DNA of 64,000 nt from Voacanga thouarsii (GCA_026120185.1 JANUWF010003366.1:620001-684000); one strand, 5' to 3'. Counted from the first letter of the stretch, positions 22,201 through 34,802 are shown. The notes: generated by a model from the sequence alone, not told the origin. Numbers and translations are program-made.

Positions 22201-22965
22201 CTACTATAGGTCATGTCCTACGTATTCGAAATACGCTTATGTCATGAAGTGAGTGGACTACTCACTGGCTAAAGGTAAGTCATTCCTCATTTGGAATTCA
22301 TAACATAATAACCTAAACATGATGAGATTTCCATTCTCATCAATAGATTAAGGACAAATGTTTATGTGTTAAATAACCCATGATCCATACCTCACTGTGA
22401 AAGACCACCATTCACATGGATCACTTATTTAAACACAATAGGTCTATTCCAAACGAAATTGTGCACAAACAAAAAGTAAATTCACAAAAAATTTCTGAAA
22501 ATAAATTCTTTTATTAAAATATTCGATTTTACATCAGAAACCTAGTCTAAGAGGGCATACAATCCAACAATTATCTCATAGCTTGGTCATCCAATTAACT
22601 TATTCCATTAACAAGCATCCACGTATTAACTTTGAATATCTCAATACTCATGAATATGAGAACTACCACCTGATCAAATCAGGAAGTCTAACATATGGTA
22701 GTCTTAACGCATTAATGATGTCATGTCTTATTAATACTATGACCATAGACTATTTCAGTACTAACACTATACAGTGTAGTAGGAATCTCATATCATGATC
22801 TCTATCATGATTTTCTTAACACAGTGTTGTACTTGGGACTTTATCTAATAGTTATATTACACAAAAGTAAGCAAAAGAAACTGTAAGATAAATAATGCCT
22901 TTTATTAAAATAAAATATGTTATATACAATGTACAAGTGATTGCCTCTAGGGCATAACACTAACA
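19211..22965 (-). repeat. Copia-2 3' LTR, interrupted by a solo LTR
   Basis: Excluding 20511-22569 and one duplicated ATTAT it is 1691 bp, and it matches 42297-43997 along its length on both sides of the insertion. A 73-codon minus-strand frame (19222-19443) recurs in the other LTR (42308-42529) only by LTR identity. Confidence 0.92.
20511..22569 (-). mobile_element. Solo LTR (2059 bp) of a third copia-like family
   Basis: Begins tgaaggga and ends catacaatccaaca (TG...CA), with target duplication ATTAT at 20506-20510 and 22570-22574. The intact Copia-2 LTR at about 43605 shows the uninterrupted sequence gtgattatctcatag. On the minus strand it opens TGTTGGATTGTATGCC, as in many copia LTRs. 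There is no internal sequence, so it is the product of LTR-LTR recombination. Inside, 21210-21255 and 21289-21333 are two near-identical dyads (attattta...taaataatt) each enclosing a TATATAA box. Confidence 0.9.
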
Positions 22966-22977
22966 AACTCCCATTTG
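22966..22977 (-). promoter_or_regulatory. Copia-2 polypurine tract
   Basis: On the minus strand caaatgggagtt abuts the 3' LTR. Confidence 0.75.
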
Positions 22978-23039
22978 CACTAGAGCCAATCATTCTTGTA
23001 TCTAATACCGAATGACGCAACATACCTATCATGTTTCAT

Positions 23040-25849
23040 TTAGGATAGTGCTTTTGTAAGCGGTTCAGCTATGTTCTCTTCTATGGGTACTCTCTCTATC
23101 TTTATTTCCTTAGCCGCTTTAGAAGTGGCCATGTACTCAGCTTCTGTCATAGAGTCGGCAATAGTCTCTTGTTTGGAACTCTTCCAACTTGTTGCCCCTT
23201 CGCACAACGTAAATATGTAGCCGGATTGTGATTTAAAATCATCTTTGTCAGATTGAAAACGGGCATCAGTATACCCATTTATTTTCAAATTACCTTCTCC
23301 ATATACGAAGAACATATCCTTAGTCCTTCGTAAGTACTTAAGGATGTTCTTTACAGCTGCCCAATGACCCTCACCTGGGTTAGATTGGTATCTACTCGTC
23401 AAACTGAGAGCACAAGATACATTGGACCATGTACATATCATAGCGTACATGATAGATCCAACTGCAAAAGTATATGGAATCTTACTCATGCGATCCCTTT
23501 CAACTTGTATGTTGAGAGACATCGACTTTGAAAGGCTTACATCATATGTCATGGGTACGAATCCCTTTTTGGATTGATCCATGCTAAACCTCTTTAGCAC
23601 TTTATCTATGTATGTAGACTATGAAAGACCTAGCTCTATAGATTCTTATTCCAAGAATATAGGTTGCTTCTTCAAGGTCTTTCATGGAGAATTGTTTGGA
23701 CAACTAAATTTTAACCGTTTGCAAGACAGGTATGTCGTTTCCTATTAGCAATATGTCATCTACATAAAGCAATAAGAAAACGATTGCGCTCCCACTGACA
23801 TTCTTGTATATACAAGGCTCATCCATGCTTTGAATGAAACCAAACTCTTTGATTGTTTTATCAAAATGGATGTTCCAACCCTTAGAAACTTACTTAAGTC
23901 CATAAATGGACCTTTGCAGCTTATACACCTTTGTGCCATCGCTGGATGTGAAACCCTCAGGTTGTGTCAGATACACTTCCTCAGTCAGATTTCCTTTTAG
24001 GAAATCTATTTTCACATCCATTTTCCAAATCATATAATCATAATGAGCAACAATGGCTAGGAGTATCCTGATGGATTTTAACATGGCTACTGGCGAGAAG
24101 GTTTCGTCATGGTCAATACTATGTTGTTGACAATAACCTTTCACCACTAGACGTGCTTTGTAGGTAACTAAGTTACCATCCATGTCCGTTTTCTTCTTGA
24201 AAACCCATTTGCACCTAATAGGTTTAATTCCTTTGGTTGGATCGACCAAAGTCCATACTTGGTTGTCGTACATGGAATCCATCTCTGACTTCATGGTCTT
24301 AAGCCATTTGCCAGATTTTGAACTATTGAGAACATCCTTGTATGTAGTAAGCTCATCTTCATTTATGAGCAATACGTTATTGTGGTCACTAATGAGAAAT
24401 CCATATCTCTCAGGTGCCACACGTATCCAACTAGATCTACGAGGATCTTATGTAGTAGAAGGCTCATCAATTCTTTCAATAGATGTGGGATCAAACAGTT
24501 GATCCTTATTTGTTTGATCTTCTTGAACTTCACTAAGTTCAATTTTACTCCCACTGTCCCCTTTGAGCATGTGCTCATTCTCTAAGAAGACGGCATGTTT
24601 CGAAACAAACACTTTTTTTTTTTTTTTTGAAAGGGAGGTAAAAGTGATATCCGAAAGATTCTTTTGGATATCTCAGAAACAAACACTTGTCAGACTTACT
24701 ATCAAGTTTGTCTGACTGTGGCTTTTTGCAAAGGCAGGACAACCCCATACTTGCAAGTGAGATAACTTTGGTTTCTTACCAAAGAACATCTCAAATGGGG
24801 TAGAATCAACCAATTTTGTCGGAACTCTATTTAGTATATAAACAGAAGTCTCTAGTGCATACCCCCAAAACAATTTTGGTAGGTCTGCAAAAGCCATCAT
24901 GGTTCGTACCATGTCTAGAAGGGTTTGATTCCTTTTCTCAGATACACCATTATGTTGAGATATATGTGGTGGAGTCCATTGAGATAATATCCCATTATCT
25001 CTAAGATAACTCAGAAACTCTTGGCTCAAGTATTCTCCTCCTCGATTAGATCTTAGAGTCTTAATACTCTTGCTAAGTTATTTCTATATTTCATTCTTGA
25101 AGTCCTTGAACTTATCAAAGGCCTCAGATTTGTATTTCATTAAATACAAATGCCCATATCGTGAGAAATCATCAATAAAGGTTATAAAATAGTTATAACC
25201 TCCTCTTGCTTGTAGTGACATTGGGCCACATACATCAAAATGTATGAGTTCTAATAACTCCTTAGCCTATTCTCCTTTTCTTGAAAAGGGAGTTTTAGCC
25301 ATTTTACCTAATAAACAAGACTCACATGTGCCATATGATTCATAATCAAATGACCCTAAGTCACCAAGCTTGTGTTAGAAACATAATTTTCGTTTACATG
25401 GCCCAAACAACAATGCCAATAATAAGTGGTGGTAGAGTTATCTATTTTAGGTTTCTTATTGTTTATATTGAGAACTGGATTATCCAAGTCTAGAACATAT
25501 AAACCATTAACCAGAGTTGTTGAACCATAATGAATATCATTCAATGAAAAAGAACAACATTTATTCTTAAATATCAAATAAAATCCATTTAAGTCTAAAC
25601 ATGCAACTGATTCATTAAAATTGGTACATAATAATAGTTTTGTAGTTCTAGAATTAATCCCGAAGGTAGGTTCAGCTCGTATGTCCCTATAGCAAGTGCA
25701 GGAACCTTTGCCCCATTTGTAGTACATAGGTCCATGTCGCCTTTCTCTAGCCTTGTACTACTCTTTAGTCCCTGCAAGTTATTGCTCAAATGAGATACAC
25801 ATCCGATATCTAATACCTATATCTCATTTCTAAGGACAGTATTTATCTC
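23040..25849 (-). pseudogene. pol: Copia-2 pol: protease, integrase, RT, RNase H
   Basis: Protease near 25800-25830 reads LDIGCVSH where LDTGCGSH is expected, so the catalytic DTG has become DIG by a C-to-T change; the Trp normally before it is a stop. Next come the GAG-pre-integrase (YYWHCCLGHVNENY, 25400-25440), the integrase core with its C-terminal NGVSEKRNQTLLDMVR segment at 24673-25029, and the RVT_2 RT from 24420 (WLKTMKSEMDSMYDNQVW, DETFSPVAML). YVDD is intact at 23755-23766, in a stretch too broken to give a long frame. RNase H follows at 23040-23600 (SNVSCALSLTSRYQSNP, then SMTEAEYMATS). Several frameshifts and stops make it non-functional. Confidence 0.9.
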
Positions 25850-25954
25850 AATCATAAACGTACCCCGAGTAGAAGTAGAAGTGCTTGTAAGCTTCTCCTT
25901 CTGCTTCTTGTCCTTAATTGTCTCCAAGTAGGCTTTGCAGTTGCACCTCCAGTG
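25850..25954 (-). pseudogene. gag: Copia-2 gag, distal part after the Gypsy-1 insertion
   Basis: Reading minus strand from the insertion point, the end of the zinc knuckle (HWRCNCKAYLETIKDKK) continues the CHHCGKMGH half found at 39754-39800. It then becomes a Ser/Thr-rich linker to the protease. Two short frames in this spot that run into the Gypsy-1 LTR are chimeras and not genes. Confidence 0.8.
25950..25954. repeat. Gypsy-1 target-site duplication (left), CAGTG
   Basis: CAGTG recurs at 39749-39753, flanking Gypsy-1 inside the Copia-2 gag zinc knuckle. Confidence 0.9.
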
Positions 25955-26410
25955 TGTAACACCCCGAAGCCTAGGCCCGCCAGGACCGGGGATGTCGCCC
26001 CGTCCAAAGGACAAGGGGTCTTTATAACTAGGTCACGCAAATAAAATGGCTGAAATAAAAGAATACTTTAACTTAAAAATTTATTACAACCCAAAATACT
26101 CCAAGAGTAAATCCATGAAACTCCAAAACAAAAACCATAAATAAAACTATTCACTCTCGTCTCCCCAAACCAATACATAAAATTAAAAGACACGTTCTCT
26201 TCCAAGGCAGTTATTACTAGCTACTCGACCCCACAGCAGGATCAACCTGAAATCATGATAAAAAGGTGATGAGACAGAAATCTCAGTAAGTCCGTGTGTG
26301 CTTTGGGTGTTTAGTAAAAACAGCTCGTAGATGCAAAGTGTGAAACTTTTATAAGAGAAACATTGGCAAGCAATAAATATTAGTCAAAAGCAAGAGTGGC
26401 GTTTTGGCTT

Positions 26411-27855
26411 TGTTAGGATTTGTGGACTCCTAAACGCGGAAAACATCCACGAATCCCTCCCGAGGACCCAAGTAAACGATTAAGAAGATCTAAGGTTTAA
26501 GAATTACCTCTGGTTGCTGTAATCGAAATCCTTCGATTCTGGTTGCGCTGTTGTATGTTCAACCCGAACAATCACTAGACGCTGCAGTATGCGAACGTCC
26601 TCTATCGGATACACACCGCGAATTCACACGATACCCGGGGAGTGCTAGCGCCTAGGGTTTGAGAGGTTTTTTTTCTTTCTGGTAGAGAATGGCACGAATG
26701 TTCTCAATCGAAAAATTGGACTTGTGAAAAGACGGCTAGGGTTTTCTTAAAAACCCCCGAACCTCTTAGAGTCCAACCCTAATAATATCTTATCATATTA
26801 TAATTTAAATTCAAATTAAATTAAAACTGATATGATAAGATTCTGCCATTATCTCGGTAATTTAACTAATTAATTTACCGAGTCAGATTCTTATAATCTG
26901 GATATCATCCAGATTCATCGAACCTGGTCACCAGAAAAATAACCTAACAAGTTCGCTTATTGTGTGACCCTATAGGTTCATTTAACACTGGCAGTGTGCT
27001 TAAATCATATTTAAATGGCCCACAAGTTATAAGCGGTTTCTAACAAAACATTATAACTATCCAGGTTAAATGAAGATCGGTGATCTCTTTAAACCAAACC
27101 ATAATTTTATATTTAGTCCTTTTGTCACACGATATCCAGATTAAGCATAAGGCACGGAGCATGTCATCCTAATTAAGCTTAATCAATTATTTCTTGATTT
27201 CATAGTAGATTGTTCAAACAAATGATATCAATATCTTAGATTGATATATTTGAGCACGGCCATGCATTTTTAACAGTCTAACTTATTAAGGGGCCCATGG
27301 ATATCTCTCCCATAACTGAGAGGGACAAATTCCTTCACAATCAATCATATTCCTCTCCTTGATTTATTCTATATCCAATAGTAGTCTAATTTATTATCTG
27401 GTTAAAGACAACTTTAGACAATGTCAAAATATAGAATTTATCAAGTAGGAATCTATGCTGAATTTAGGTCGAAGGACTTTCAATATTATTATGACTAGAA
27501 AGTACTTATGACATATTCCATGAAGTACTCTCACAGTGGGTCATGTCCAATACAATGTTCTCTAACATTTATTTATGTCTTGACTCGATATCACAAATAT
27601 TCATGGCCAGTAAAACATAGCCATTAAGTCACAAACATACTAAACTTAATTTATTATTATTCCAATAATAATAATCGATCAGGGACAGTTTTAGAATAGT
27701 CATTGTATTCATTGTAGGGTTTTACTATCAAGTCACGTACTTGATGACCAGCAAAACAAAACTCACTATTCATAGAAAGGAAAGCCTCATATTATTACAT
27801 AAAACATAATGAAAATTGTATAAGTACAAATTGACTCTAGGGCATATCCCCAACA
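26411..27855 (-). mobile_element. Solo LTR of the Copia-1 family
   Basis: 1445 bp, tgttaggatttgtgg...catatccccaaca, aligned end to end with the Copia-1 LTRs. It has a perfect 5-bp duplication, GGCTT, at 26406-26410 and 27856-27860. The Gypsy-1 5' LTR still shows the empty site (agctt at 35884-35888), so the insertion postdates Gypsy-1. Confidence 0.95.
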
Positions 27856-29721
27856 GGCTTATCTAGCCGTACATAAGTAATAAAATCAACCACTCGAAAG
27901 AAATGGATATGGGTTACCACACGTTGGGCCCCATAACCGGTCAGAATGCCGACACTTTGTGCAGACTAACAAAAGTAGGTGATCGGCCTACTGGGTAAGA
28001 TACTCCTCCTTCTCTATACCCAAACAACAACCGGGTGTCCATTCCGGCAAAACACAGTCACTTGACTGAAAACAAACTGCTAGCTCGGACCGGCACGACT
28101 CACTGGATAGACATCTTATCCGGGAAGGACTCACCCCTCAGAGGTGGCCACCTGCTGAGAGACTTACCCTAACCCTTCAAAGACTAGTCCTAGTAGTCCA
28201 CCCCTATTGAGTACTCAACGACGTTTCCCACTTGGGAGAAAATGAACGAAGCATTGCTCTTCATGAAAATAGCAATTTGAGGGTTTCCAAAGTTTTGGGA
28301 GAAATCAGTTTTGGAAAGAGTTTTAAGTTTGGGAAATCTGCTCATTAGCTTTTAAATAATTTAAGTGTTGGAAATAAGAACGAATTCAACCCTCAATTGC
28401 CTTCAGATAAACGAGTGTCCATACACTCCACATTTAGCTTGCCATAAGGAAAACATTTTCACATCGATAGGTTTTATGCAGGAGCTTACCTGATCCTTGC
28501 TCACAACAACAAGGTCTCGAACAGCTGACCTAACCTCACATAGGTAAATACAAATCTTAATCAATTTCATGTCACAAACCACTTCCTCAATTTTAAATCA
28601 ATTCAATTCACTACTACCATGATCCTAGTGTCCTTAGCTTTAAGATAAAATAATAACTAAATAGGTTTATAAGCTAAGTTTAATTTGTTATTTAAAATAA
28701 TTAATGGTTTGGGAAATAAATTCTAATACGTTGAAAGTTTAAACCTTGTTGGGAAAAATTTAGAGTTTATTTGATCAAGAGTCATAGATGGTACTAGGTA
28801 AAATAGTGTTTTAATGATAGTTTAGTAGTTAGAAAATAATTGATAGCTAAAACTAGTAGACATTAAATTTAATAAGCCTTTCTTGGAAAATATTAAGTAA
28901 ATCCTTAAGGGTTTTGATTTAGTAAATATTTTACTAATTATGAATCATTCTCATAAAGCTTTAATCGATCTCTTTACTTTAAATAATATTTATTTATTTT
29001 ATTTTCTAGCAAAATTATTATTTATTTGACTAAAATATCCTTTATATATATAATAATTCCAAATCTACCCTTCCTAGGGTTTTCCGAAAATACTAGCAAT
29101 ATTATTTTATTTAGTATTTTATGCATAAAGTAAAAATTAGTTTTAGGGACAACTAGATCATGATCAAATTTCTATGGCCATCCTCAATCAAGAACATACA
29201 CAATCCTTCAATTCATTAAATCATCCAAATCTTGCATATCGGCATAGATCTAAATTTATTAAGACATGATTTAACATTTACCAGCATAAACATGATCATG
29301 GCTTTAATGTTCTAGTCATGCATATAACTCCTATTCACCAAAGGTGACATAATCTCTAGCATACTTCATCACACACACTACCTATGACATGCATCAAACT
29401 CAATTCCACATACAACCAACCAATATAATCCTTCCATGCATAAATCCCATCTCCTTCACAATCATACATGTACTCATGCTTCAATCATCAACAACACATA
29501 CTCAATCCCATCGCCATTCATCTTTTAACAACATCATCCTAGAGACATGATTCTAGAGTTTAAAAGAAGGATTGAAGGTACTTACTTGATTGATGAATAC
29601 TTTGAAGGATTTTAGAAAAAATCTCAACTCCTAAATGGCTAACCTTGTCCAAGGGAGATGGCGAGAGCAAGATTATGGGAGAAGAAGTCATCCGGCCAAA
29701 GAAGAGTGATTTCGGCCATGA

Positions 29722-29733
29722 GAGAGAGGGGGG

Positions 29734-29764
<31 letters not shown>

Positions 29765-29765
29765 G
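29722..29765. repeat. GA microsatellite in the Gypsy-1 3' LTR
   Basis: A run of GA dinucleotides with a GGGGGG interruption. The matching site in the other LTR is at 37745-37795 with a different length, as expected for slippage after insertion. Confidence 0.85.
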
Positions 29766-31404
29766 AAGAGATCATTAGCATGGTTATTCATACAGGTTCC
29801 CACTAGAGATCAAGTTTGAAGAGGATGAAGTTGATAGAGTGAATTTACCTTGAAGATGATCTTTTTCTTCACAGAAATTTCTGCTTTTGATCTGAAGTAG
29901 CAAGATGTTTTGAGGAGTTTGATGTTAATAATGGTGTTGATGGATTCACAGCAATGAGTAGACTAAATCTGGAGATTTTCGTGAGGGTTTGAGATGGTTT
30001 GGAGGGGTATTAGGTGTAGAGAAGAAGTAGGTGTTCTAGGTGTAGTGTGTGTGTTCTTGATGGTTGCAGAAAATCGAGAGAGAGAGGTAAGGAATTTGCA
30101 GCTGCCGAATTTTCTGTGGGAGATAGGGCTGGCCAATTTTCTGTAGGGTTTAGGGTGTTGTTTCTCAAATTTGGAAGGGAAAAGGAAAGGTTAGTTGTTA
30201 CAATCCTTGAAGAATATTTTTAGGAAGTGAATTTGGAAACTAAATATTCTAAGAATATCTTGATTGTTTGGACAGCTTTGAAGTCTCCTATGGCCGACTG
30301 GTTGTGTAGCTTTTCTGAGGAATTAAAGCTGGTTCAATAAGGCTTATGATGGCTGAAACTAAGGGCACAATGATGAAGAAGAAGTCTGGTCAATTGAGCA
30401 GGATATCATGGAAGGTTGCTAAATGAGATGGCTGGAATTTTGGAAAGTAATCAAGCTAAATTGCAGGGATTTGTTGGAGAGATTTTCGGACAGCCATTGC
30501 TGCCTTTCGTCCAGAAGCTTGTGGGAAACAATGGAGCTCTGTTAATGGTGGTTTAAGGGAGGTTTTGACATATTAGGGCTGGTGTTTCAGCTGGAAGAAA
30601 AGTAGGAAACAAAGCTGGAAATCTGGGCTGCCCAGTTTTTTTCGCTGCACAGTAATTTTCTGGGCAGAATTTCGTCTGCCACTTCTAACCAATTTGCAGA
30701 GAGTTTGAAGGGGAATTTCAGGGGTATTCAAGGCTGGTTTCTAGCCTTCTTCATGGAGGAAAAACGTGAGTAAGGTGCTGCACTAAATCTGGAAGAAAAC
30801 AGCTCAATTTTGAGCCTCCTAGGTAGCGATTTGCCCAGAATTTTTCATTGGTTTTGCTCAGTCTTTGTGCAGCACGAAAATGGCATAAATAATTCATGAT
30901 TCAAACTAATCTTAAGGCCATTTTTATGGCAGAATTTGGGAGGGAATGTTAGCTAAGAAGCTCGATAATTTGAAGGTACAACAAGCTGGAAAATTTCAAC
31001 TCATGCCATGAAGAAAGATGAGCTAGTCTAGAGTGAAATTTCAGCAAGCTTACTAGAGGGATTTTTCCTCTCGGAATTCCCCTTAACTCTTCCATATTTT
31101 CCAGACCATAAGAAGTCTTTTACCAAGACATTTTGATCCTAAAAGACCTCAGCACTTTACTGAATTTTCTGGAAAGAAAAAGGCTAGAACATCTTGATCA
31201 AACTAAGGAGTTGAAAGCTAAGGAAAACCAAATATCAAGGGAACAAAAATTCCCTTTGGGAATTTCGAGTAGGCAAAGGAGTGGAATGAGAATACTCCTA
31301 ACATATCTCTCATAGAACATCATCACCACATTGATCTAGGCCCTTAAGGCCGAAACCATTCCTTCCCAAGCAAAAATAAAATTTAATCAAGTTAAAGCTT
31401 CTAT

Positions 31405-31470
31405 GATGGACTTTGAACTCAAGACCTCAAGAATAAATTCCAAAGCTCTAACCACTAAACCACAACGACT
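31405..31470 (-). repeat. tRNA-like A/B-box module in the Gypsy-1 3' LTR
   Basis: On the minus strand, TGGTTTAGTGG (31453-31463) resembles a pol III A box. GAGTTCAAAGTCC (31408-31420), starting 43 bases later, resembles a B box (GGTTCRANNCC). The same module is at 39436-39500 and 56440-56505. Confidence 0.55.
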
Positions 31471-31716
31471 CTTGTTGCTATTTCCACTAGAAAAATTATT
31501 TTCTATTCAATCCACAATCTATCTCCCTATTTTCACCTTGGGCAAAAATTACCATTTTGCCCCTCTCACACAATACTCATCAACAAGACTTCAAGACAAT
31601 AAAAAATCAAATCCAAAGCACATAGAAATCATATGAAAATATATTTAATTATGAAATAAAGATGATATGCATTCCAACCCCCTTACTCTAAGGTTGGTTT
31701 TGACCGGGGTTTCACA

Positions 31717-31732
31717 TCCTCCCCTCCTTAGA
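31717..31732 (-). promoter_or_regulatory. Gypsy-1 polypurine tract
   Basis: On the minus strand aaggaggggagga directly precedes the 3' LTR. The same tract is found before the LTR at 56163. Confidence 0.9.
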
Positions 31733-31762
31733 AGAATTTCTTTCTGAAATTCAGGCATACCT

Positions 31763-33603
31763 CTATTTCAGTTCAGGATACTTTCGCTTAACTCATTCTT
31801 CCGACTCCCATGTGGTATCCTGCGTGCCATGGTGCTCCCACTGAATCTTAACCATCGGTATCTGCTTATTTCGTAGGGTTTTGACACTGCTGTCCAATAT
31901 CCGCACAAGCTTCTCCACGTAGCTCAAGTCTGGTTGCAACACCAACGGTTCATCATTCAATATATGACCAGGATCCGCATTATACTTCTTCAACTGCGAC
32001 ACATGGAACACATCGTGGATACTCGTCAACCCATCCGACAGGTCTAATCGATAAGCTACTGATCCAATCCTTTCCTTAATAAAAAACGGCCCCAAATATC
32101 TCGGATTCAACTTTCCTCCCTTCGGATGCTTCAAAATTCCACTATTCAGTGTCAGCTTCAAAAATACACGGTCCGCAACTTGAAATTCTAGATCCCTTTG
32201 CCGATTGTCCGCATAGCTCTTCTACCGGCTCTGAGCCGCCTTTAACCTTTCCCGAATCAGTTTCACTTTATCCAACATTTCTTAGACACAGACCTCTCCG
32301 ATTTTGCTCACATGACCATCCTCCGTCCAACTCCAATACAACGGTACTTGACACTTGCGCCCATACAAAGCCTCGTACGGTGCCATCCCAATCGAGGCCT
32401 GATAGCTGTTGTTATAAGATAGCTCGGCATACGGCACACACTCGAGCCACTTATCCCCAAAATCCAGGACATAGGCTCTCAACATATCTTCCAGTATTTG
32501 GATTACCCTTTCTGATTGCCCATCGGTCTGCAGATGCGCTGTCGTACTGAATTTCAAATTCGATCCCATTGCCTCCTAGAACTTTCCCCAAAAACGAGAA
32601 GTAAACCTCGGGTCTCGGTCTGACACTTTGCTCGAAGGTACTCCATGAAGTCGGACTACTTCTCGAACATATGTCTCAGCCAGCTTCTCCATGGAATCCC
32701 TCACATTTACCGGGATGAAGTCGGCCGACTTGGTCAGTCGATCCACCACCACCCATATGGCGTCCTTCTGGGTCCTTGACATGGGAAGTCCGGTGACGAA
32801 ATCCATAGTCACCTCCTCCTACTTCCATTCCGGCACTGGCAATGGCTGCAATAGCCCTGCTGACTTCCTATGCTCCGTTTTAACTTTCTGGTAAGTAAGG
32901 CAAGTCGACACATACTTGACCATATCTCGCTTTATTTCGGGCCACCAATATGCTCTCTTCAAATCCTGATACATCCTGACCTCTCCCGGATGAATGGCGT
33001 ACTTGCTCTTGTGCGCCTCCTCCAAAATTCTGTCCTTTAATTGCTGCTCCCCGGGTACACACAATCGGTCTCTGAACTGAAAAGTTCCCGCCTCTTCATG
33101 ACGAAATTCGTTGTCCGGTCGCTTAAGCTCATTATCCTTGAAAATTTGAAACTCGGCGTTGCTTCGCTGAGCTTCCACTATTTCTTACTTCAAATCCGGC
33201 ACCAACTTCAAATTGCTGATGACGATTCTTTTGTCTTGTACCTTCGCCCTTCTATCCAATACATCCTGAACTACTTATATCTCCTGCACCTTCAGTCTAG
33301 CCATTCCAACTTTTCTGCTTAGGGTGTCTGCCACAACGTTGGCCTTCCCGGGATGGTAGTTGATCGGTCAACGGTATTCCTCCAAGAATTCCATCCACCT
33401 TCGTTGTCTCAAGTTCAAATCCTTCTGAGTGAAGATATACTTCAGACTCTTATGGTTGGTGAACACCTCGTACTTGGCTCCATACAAGTAGTGTCGCCAT
33501 TTCTTTAGGGCGAACACTATAGCTGCTAGCTCCAAATCGTGAGTGGGGTAGTTCACTTCATGAGGTCTTAGCTTCCGAGAAGCATAAGCAATTACTTTCG
33601 GTG
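31763..33603 (-). pseudogene. pol: Gypsy-1 pol remnant: RNase H and integrase
   Basis: Starts inside RNase H ([19 protein letters not shown], then [19 protein letters not shown]). Continues through the spacer to the integrase zinc finger near 32880-33010; the finger keeps its His but the second CxxC reads CLTY instead of CLTC. The catalytic core follows (TMDFVTGLP, then [10 protein letters not shown] and TDGQSERVIQILEDMLR), and the C-terminal region with FLKLTLNSGILKHPKGGKL ends in the chromodomain-like QWEHHGTQDTTWE. Comparison with the sister copy at 54505-56116 shows stops replacing Trp near 32819 and Gln near 32575, 32281 and 32222. Protease and RT are absent. Confidence 0.92.
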
Positions 33604-34543
33604 TGGCCTTTCTTCCCACACTGCCTGCATGTCAGGAGATTAGTGCAGGTCCACCCGGTGCTGTTCGGGCCTGCTTTCCCCGGTTCTGCCATTGATGATT
33701 ACCATGGCGCTTGTGAAGTTGCGGCCTCGAGAAATGTCCCTGCTGCTGCCTTGGTGGCTGGAAAGGCTTGGCCGCCATCCTGCTGCGGTCCTCGTTCTCT
33801 GTGCGAGTAGCTGCGTCCACAGCCCCCGAATAAGTTGTTGGTGGAGCAGGTGCCAATGCCCTCCTTAGTTCCGGTCTCAGCCCATTGATTAACTGCCTCG
33901 TCCTGTTCTACTCGGTGCCGACCAACCTTCGGCAGTACTTCGACAATTGCGTGAATCGCGCCGCGTATTGAGCCACTGACATGCTCCCCTGCTTCAAATT
34001 CTGAAATTCGTCTTCCCGCTTCTCCACAATCCACTGAGGGATGTACTTGGCCCTGAAGGCTTCAACAAAGTTGGACCACGACCACTCTTGCTCATCCATC
34101 ACCCAGTCCTCTTGGACCCGCTGCCACCATACTCGAGCTGGCCCTCTCAATCGAAAAGCTACAAACTTAACCATCCGCTCCTCCGAATACTGGAGCGTTG
34201 CGAAAATGTCTTCCATTTGTTTGACCCATTGTTCGGCCTTCTGGCCTTGCTCAGCTTCACCCATAAAGATGGGCGGTTGGAACTTTAAGAATTTCTCCAA
34301 TGCCTTGTCTTCCCCTCTAGGGTGCCTTCGCTCGGTCAGCGTCTGAAGAATCTCGGCCACTTTGTTGAGTGCCTGGCCCATTGACACATCTATTGGGGCA
34401 TCAGACCCCATGCCCATCTCGGGATCACTTTGTCCATTACCCTGATGGGGTGATTGCATCTGTTCAGTTTCAACTTCCAGTGCTACCTGGTCTACTTCCG
34501 GAATCCTTCTGGCTGAAGAAGCTGCACGTCTCTTGGGTGCCAT
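33604..34543 (-). pseudogene. gag: Gypsy-1 gag
   Basis: The start at 34543 (MAPKRRAASSARR) is preferred over an upstream ATG at 34588 because it gives the usual basic N terminus. The retrotransposon Gag core follows: EKFLKFQPPIFMGEAE, then ARVWWQRVQ, FRAKYIPQW and LKQGSMSVAQYAARFTQLSKY. A stop occurs at 33908, replacing a codon in the loop before LINGLRPELRRAL. After a Gln/Arg-rich tail a frameshift brings the CCHC knuckle CRQCGKKGH, broken off exactly where RNase H begins (about 33603). Confidence 0.9.
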
Positions 34544-34802
34544 TCTATACCATACCCCAGATGTTAAATGTATGCACTCAAGTATCAAATCATTTTAGTG
34601 GTGCAAGCATACATAGCCAAGTATGAGTAGAAAGCAGTCAGATGCAACTTATTTAAAGGATTGCTCATAAATTTTGATTTCAAAAATTGACTTGCATAAA
34701 TCCAAAGCTGTGAATTGAACATGAAATTGAAAATCTTTGACATACTAGTTCTCAAAAGACAACAAATAAATAATCATCTAAAACAAAATAACTCTTAGTT
34801 CT

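Larger units (their letters stand above)
25955..31716 (-). repeat. Gypsy-1 3' LTR, interrupted by a Copia-1-family solo LTR
   Basis: On the plus strand it starts tgtaacaccccgaagcctag and ends gaccggggtttcaca. Excluding 26411-27855 and one GGCTT it is about 4.31 kb. A GA microsatellite lies near 29722-29765 and a tRNA-like module at 31405-31470. Open frames such as 31133-31315 recur at the same place in the other LTR and are not genes. Confidence 0.93.

Noticed and set aside
31133..31315. 60-codon plus-strand frame repeated at 39164-39346, apparently a conserved small protein
   Set aside because: The two copies sit in the two LTRs of one element and are identical by descent; the strand is antisense to the element.
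32149..32550. 133-codon plus-strand frame with a balanced composition
   Set aside because: It lies antisense to well-supported Gypsy-1 integrase; shadow frame.
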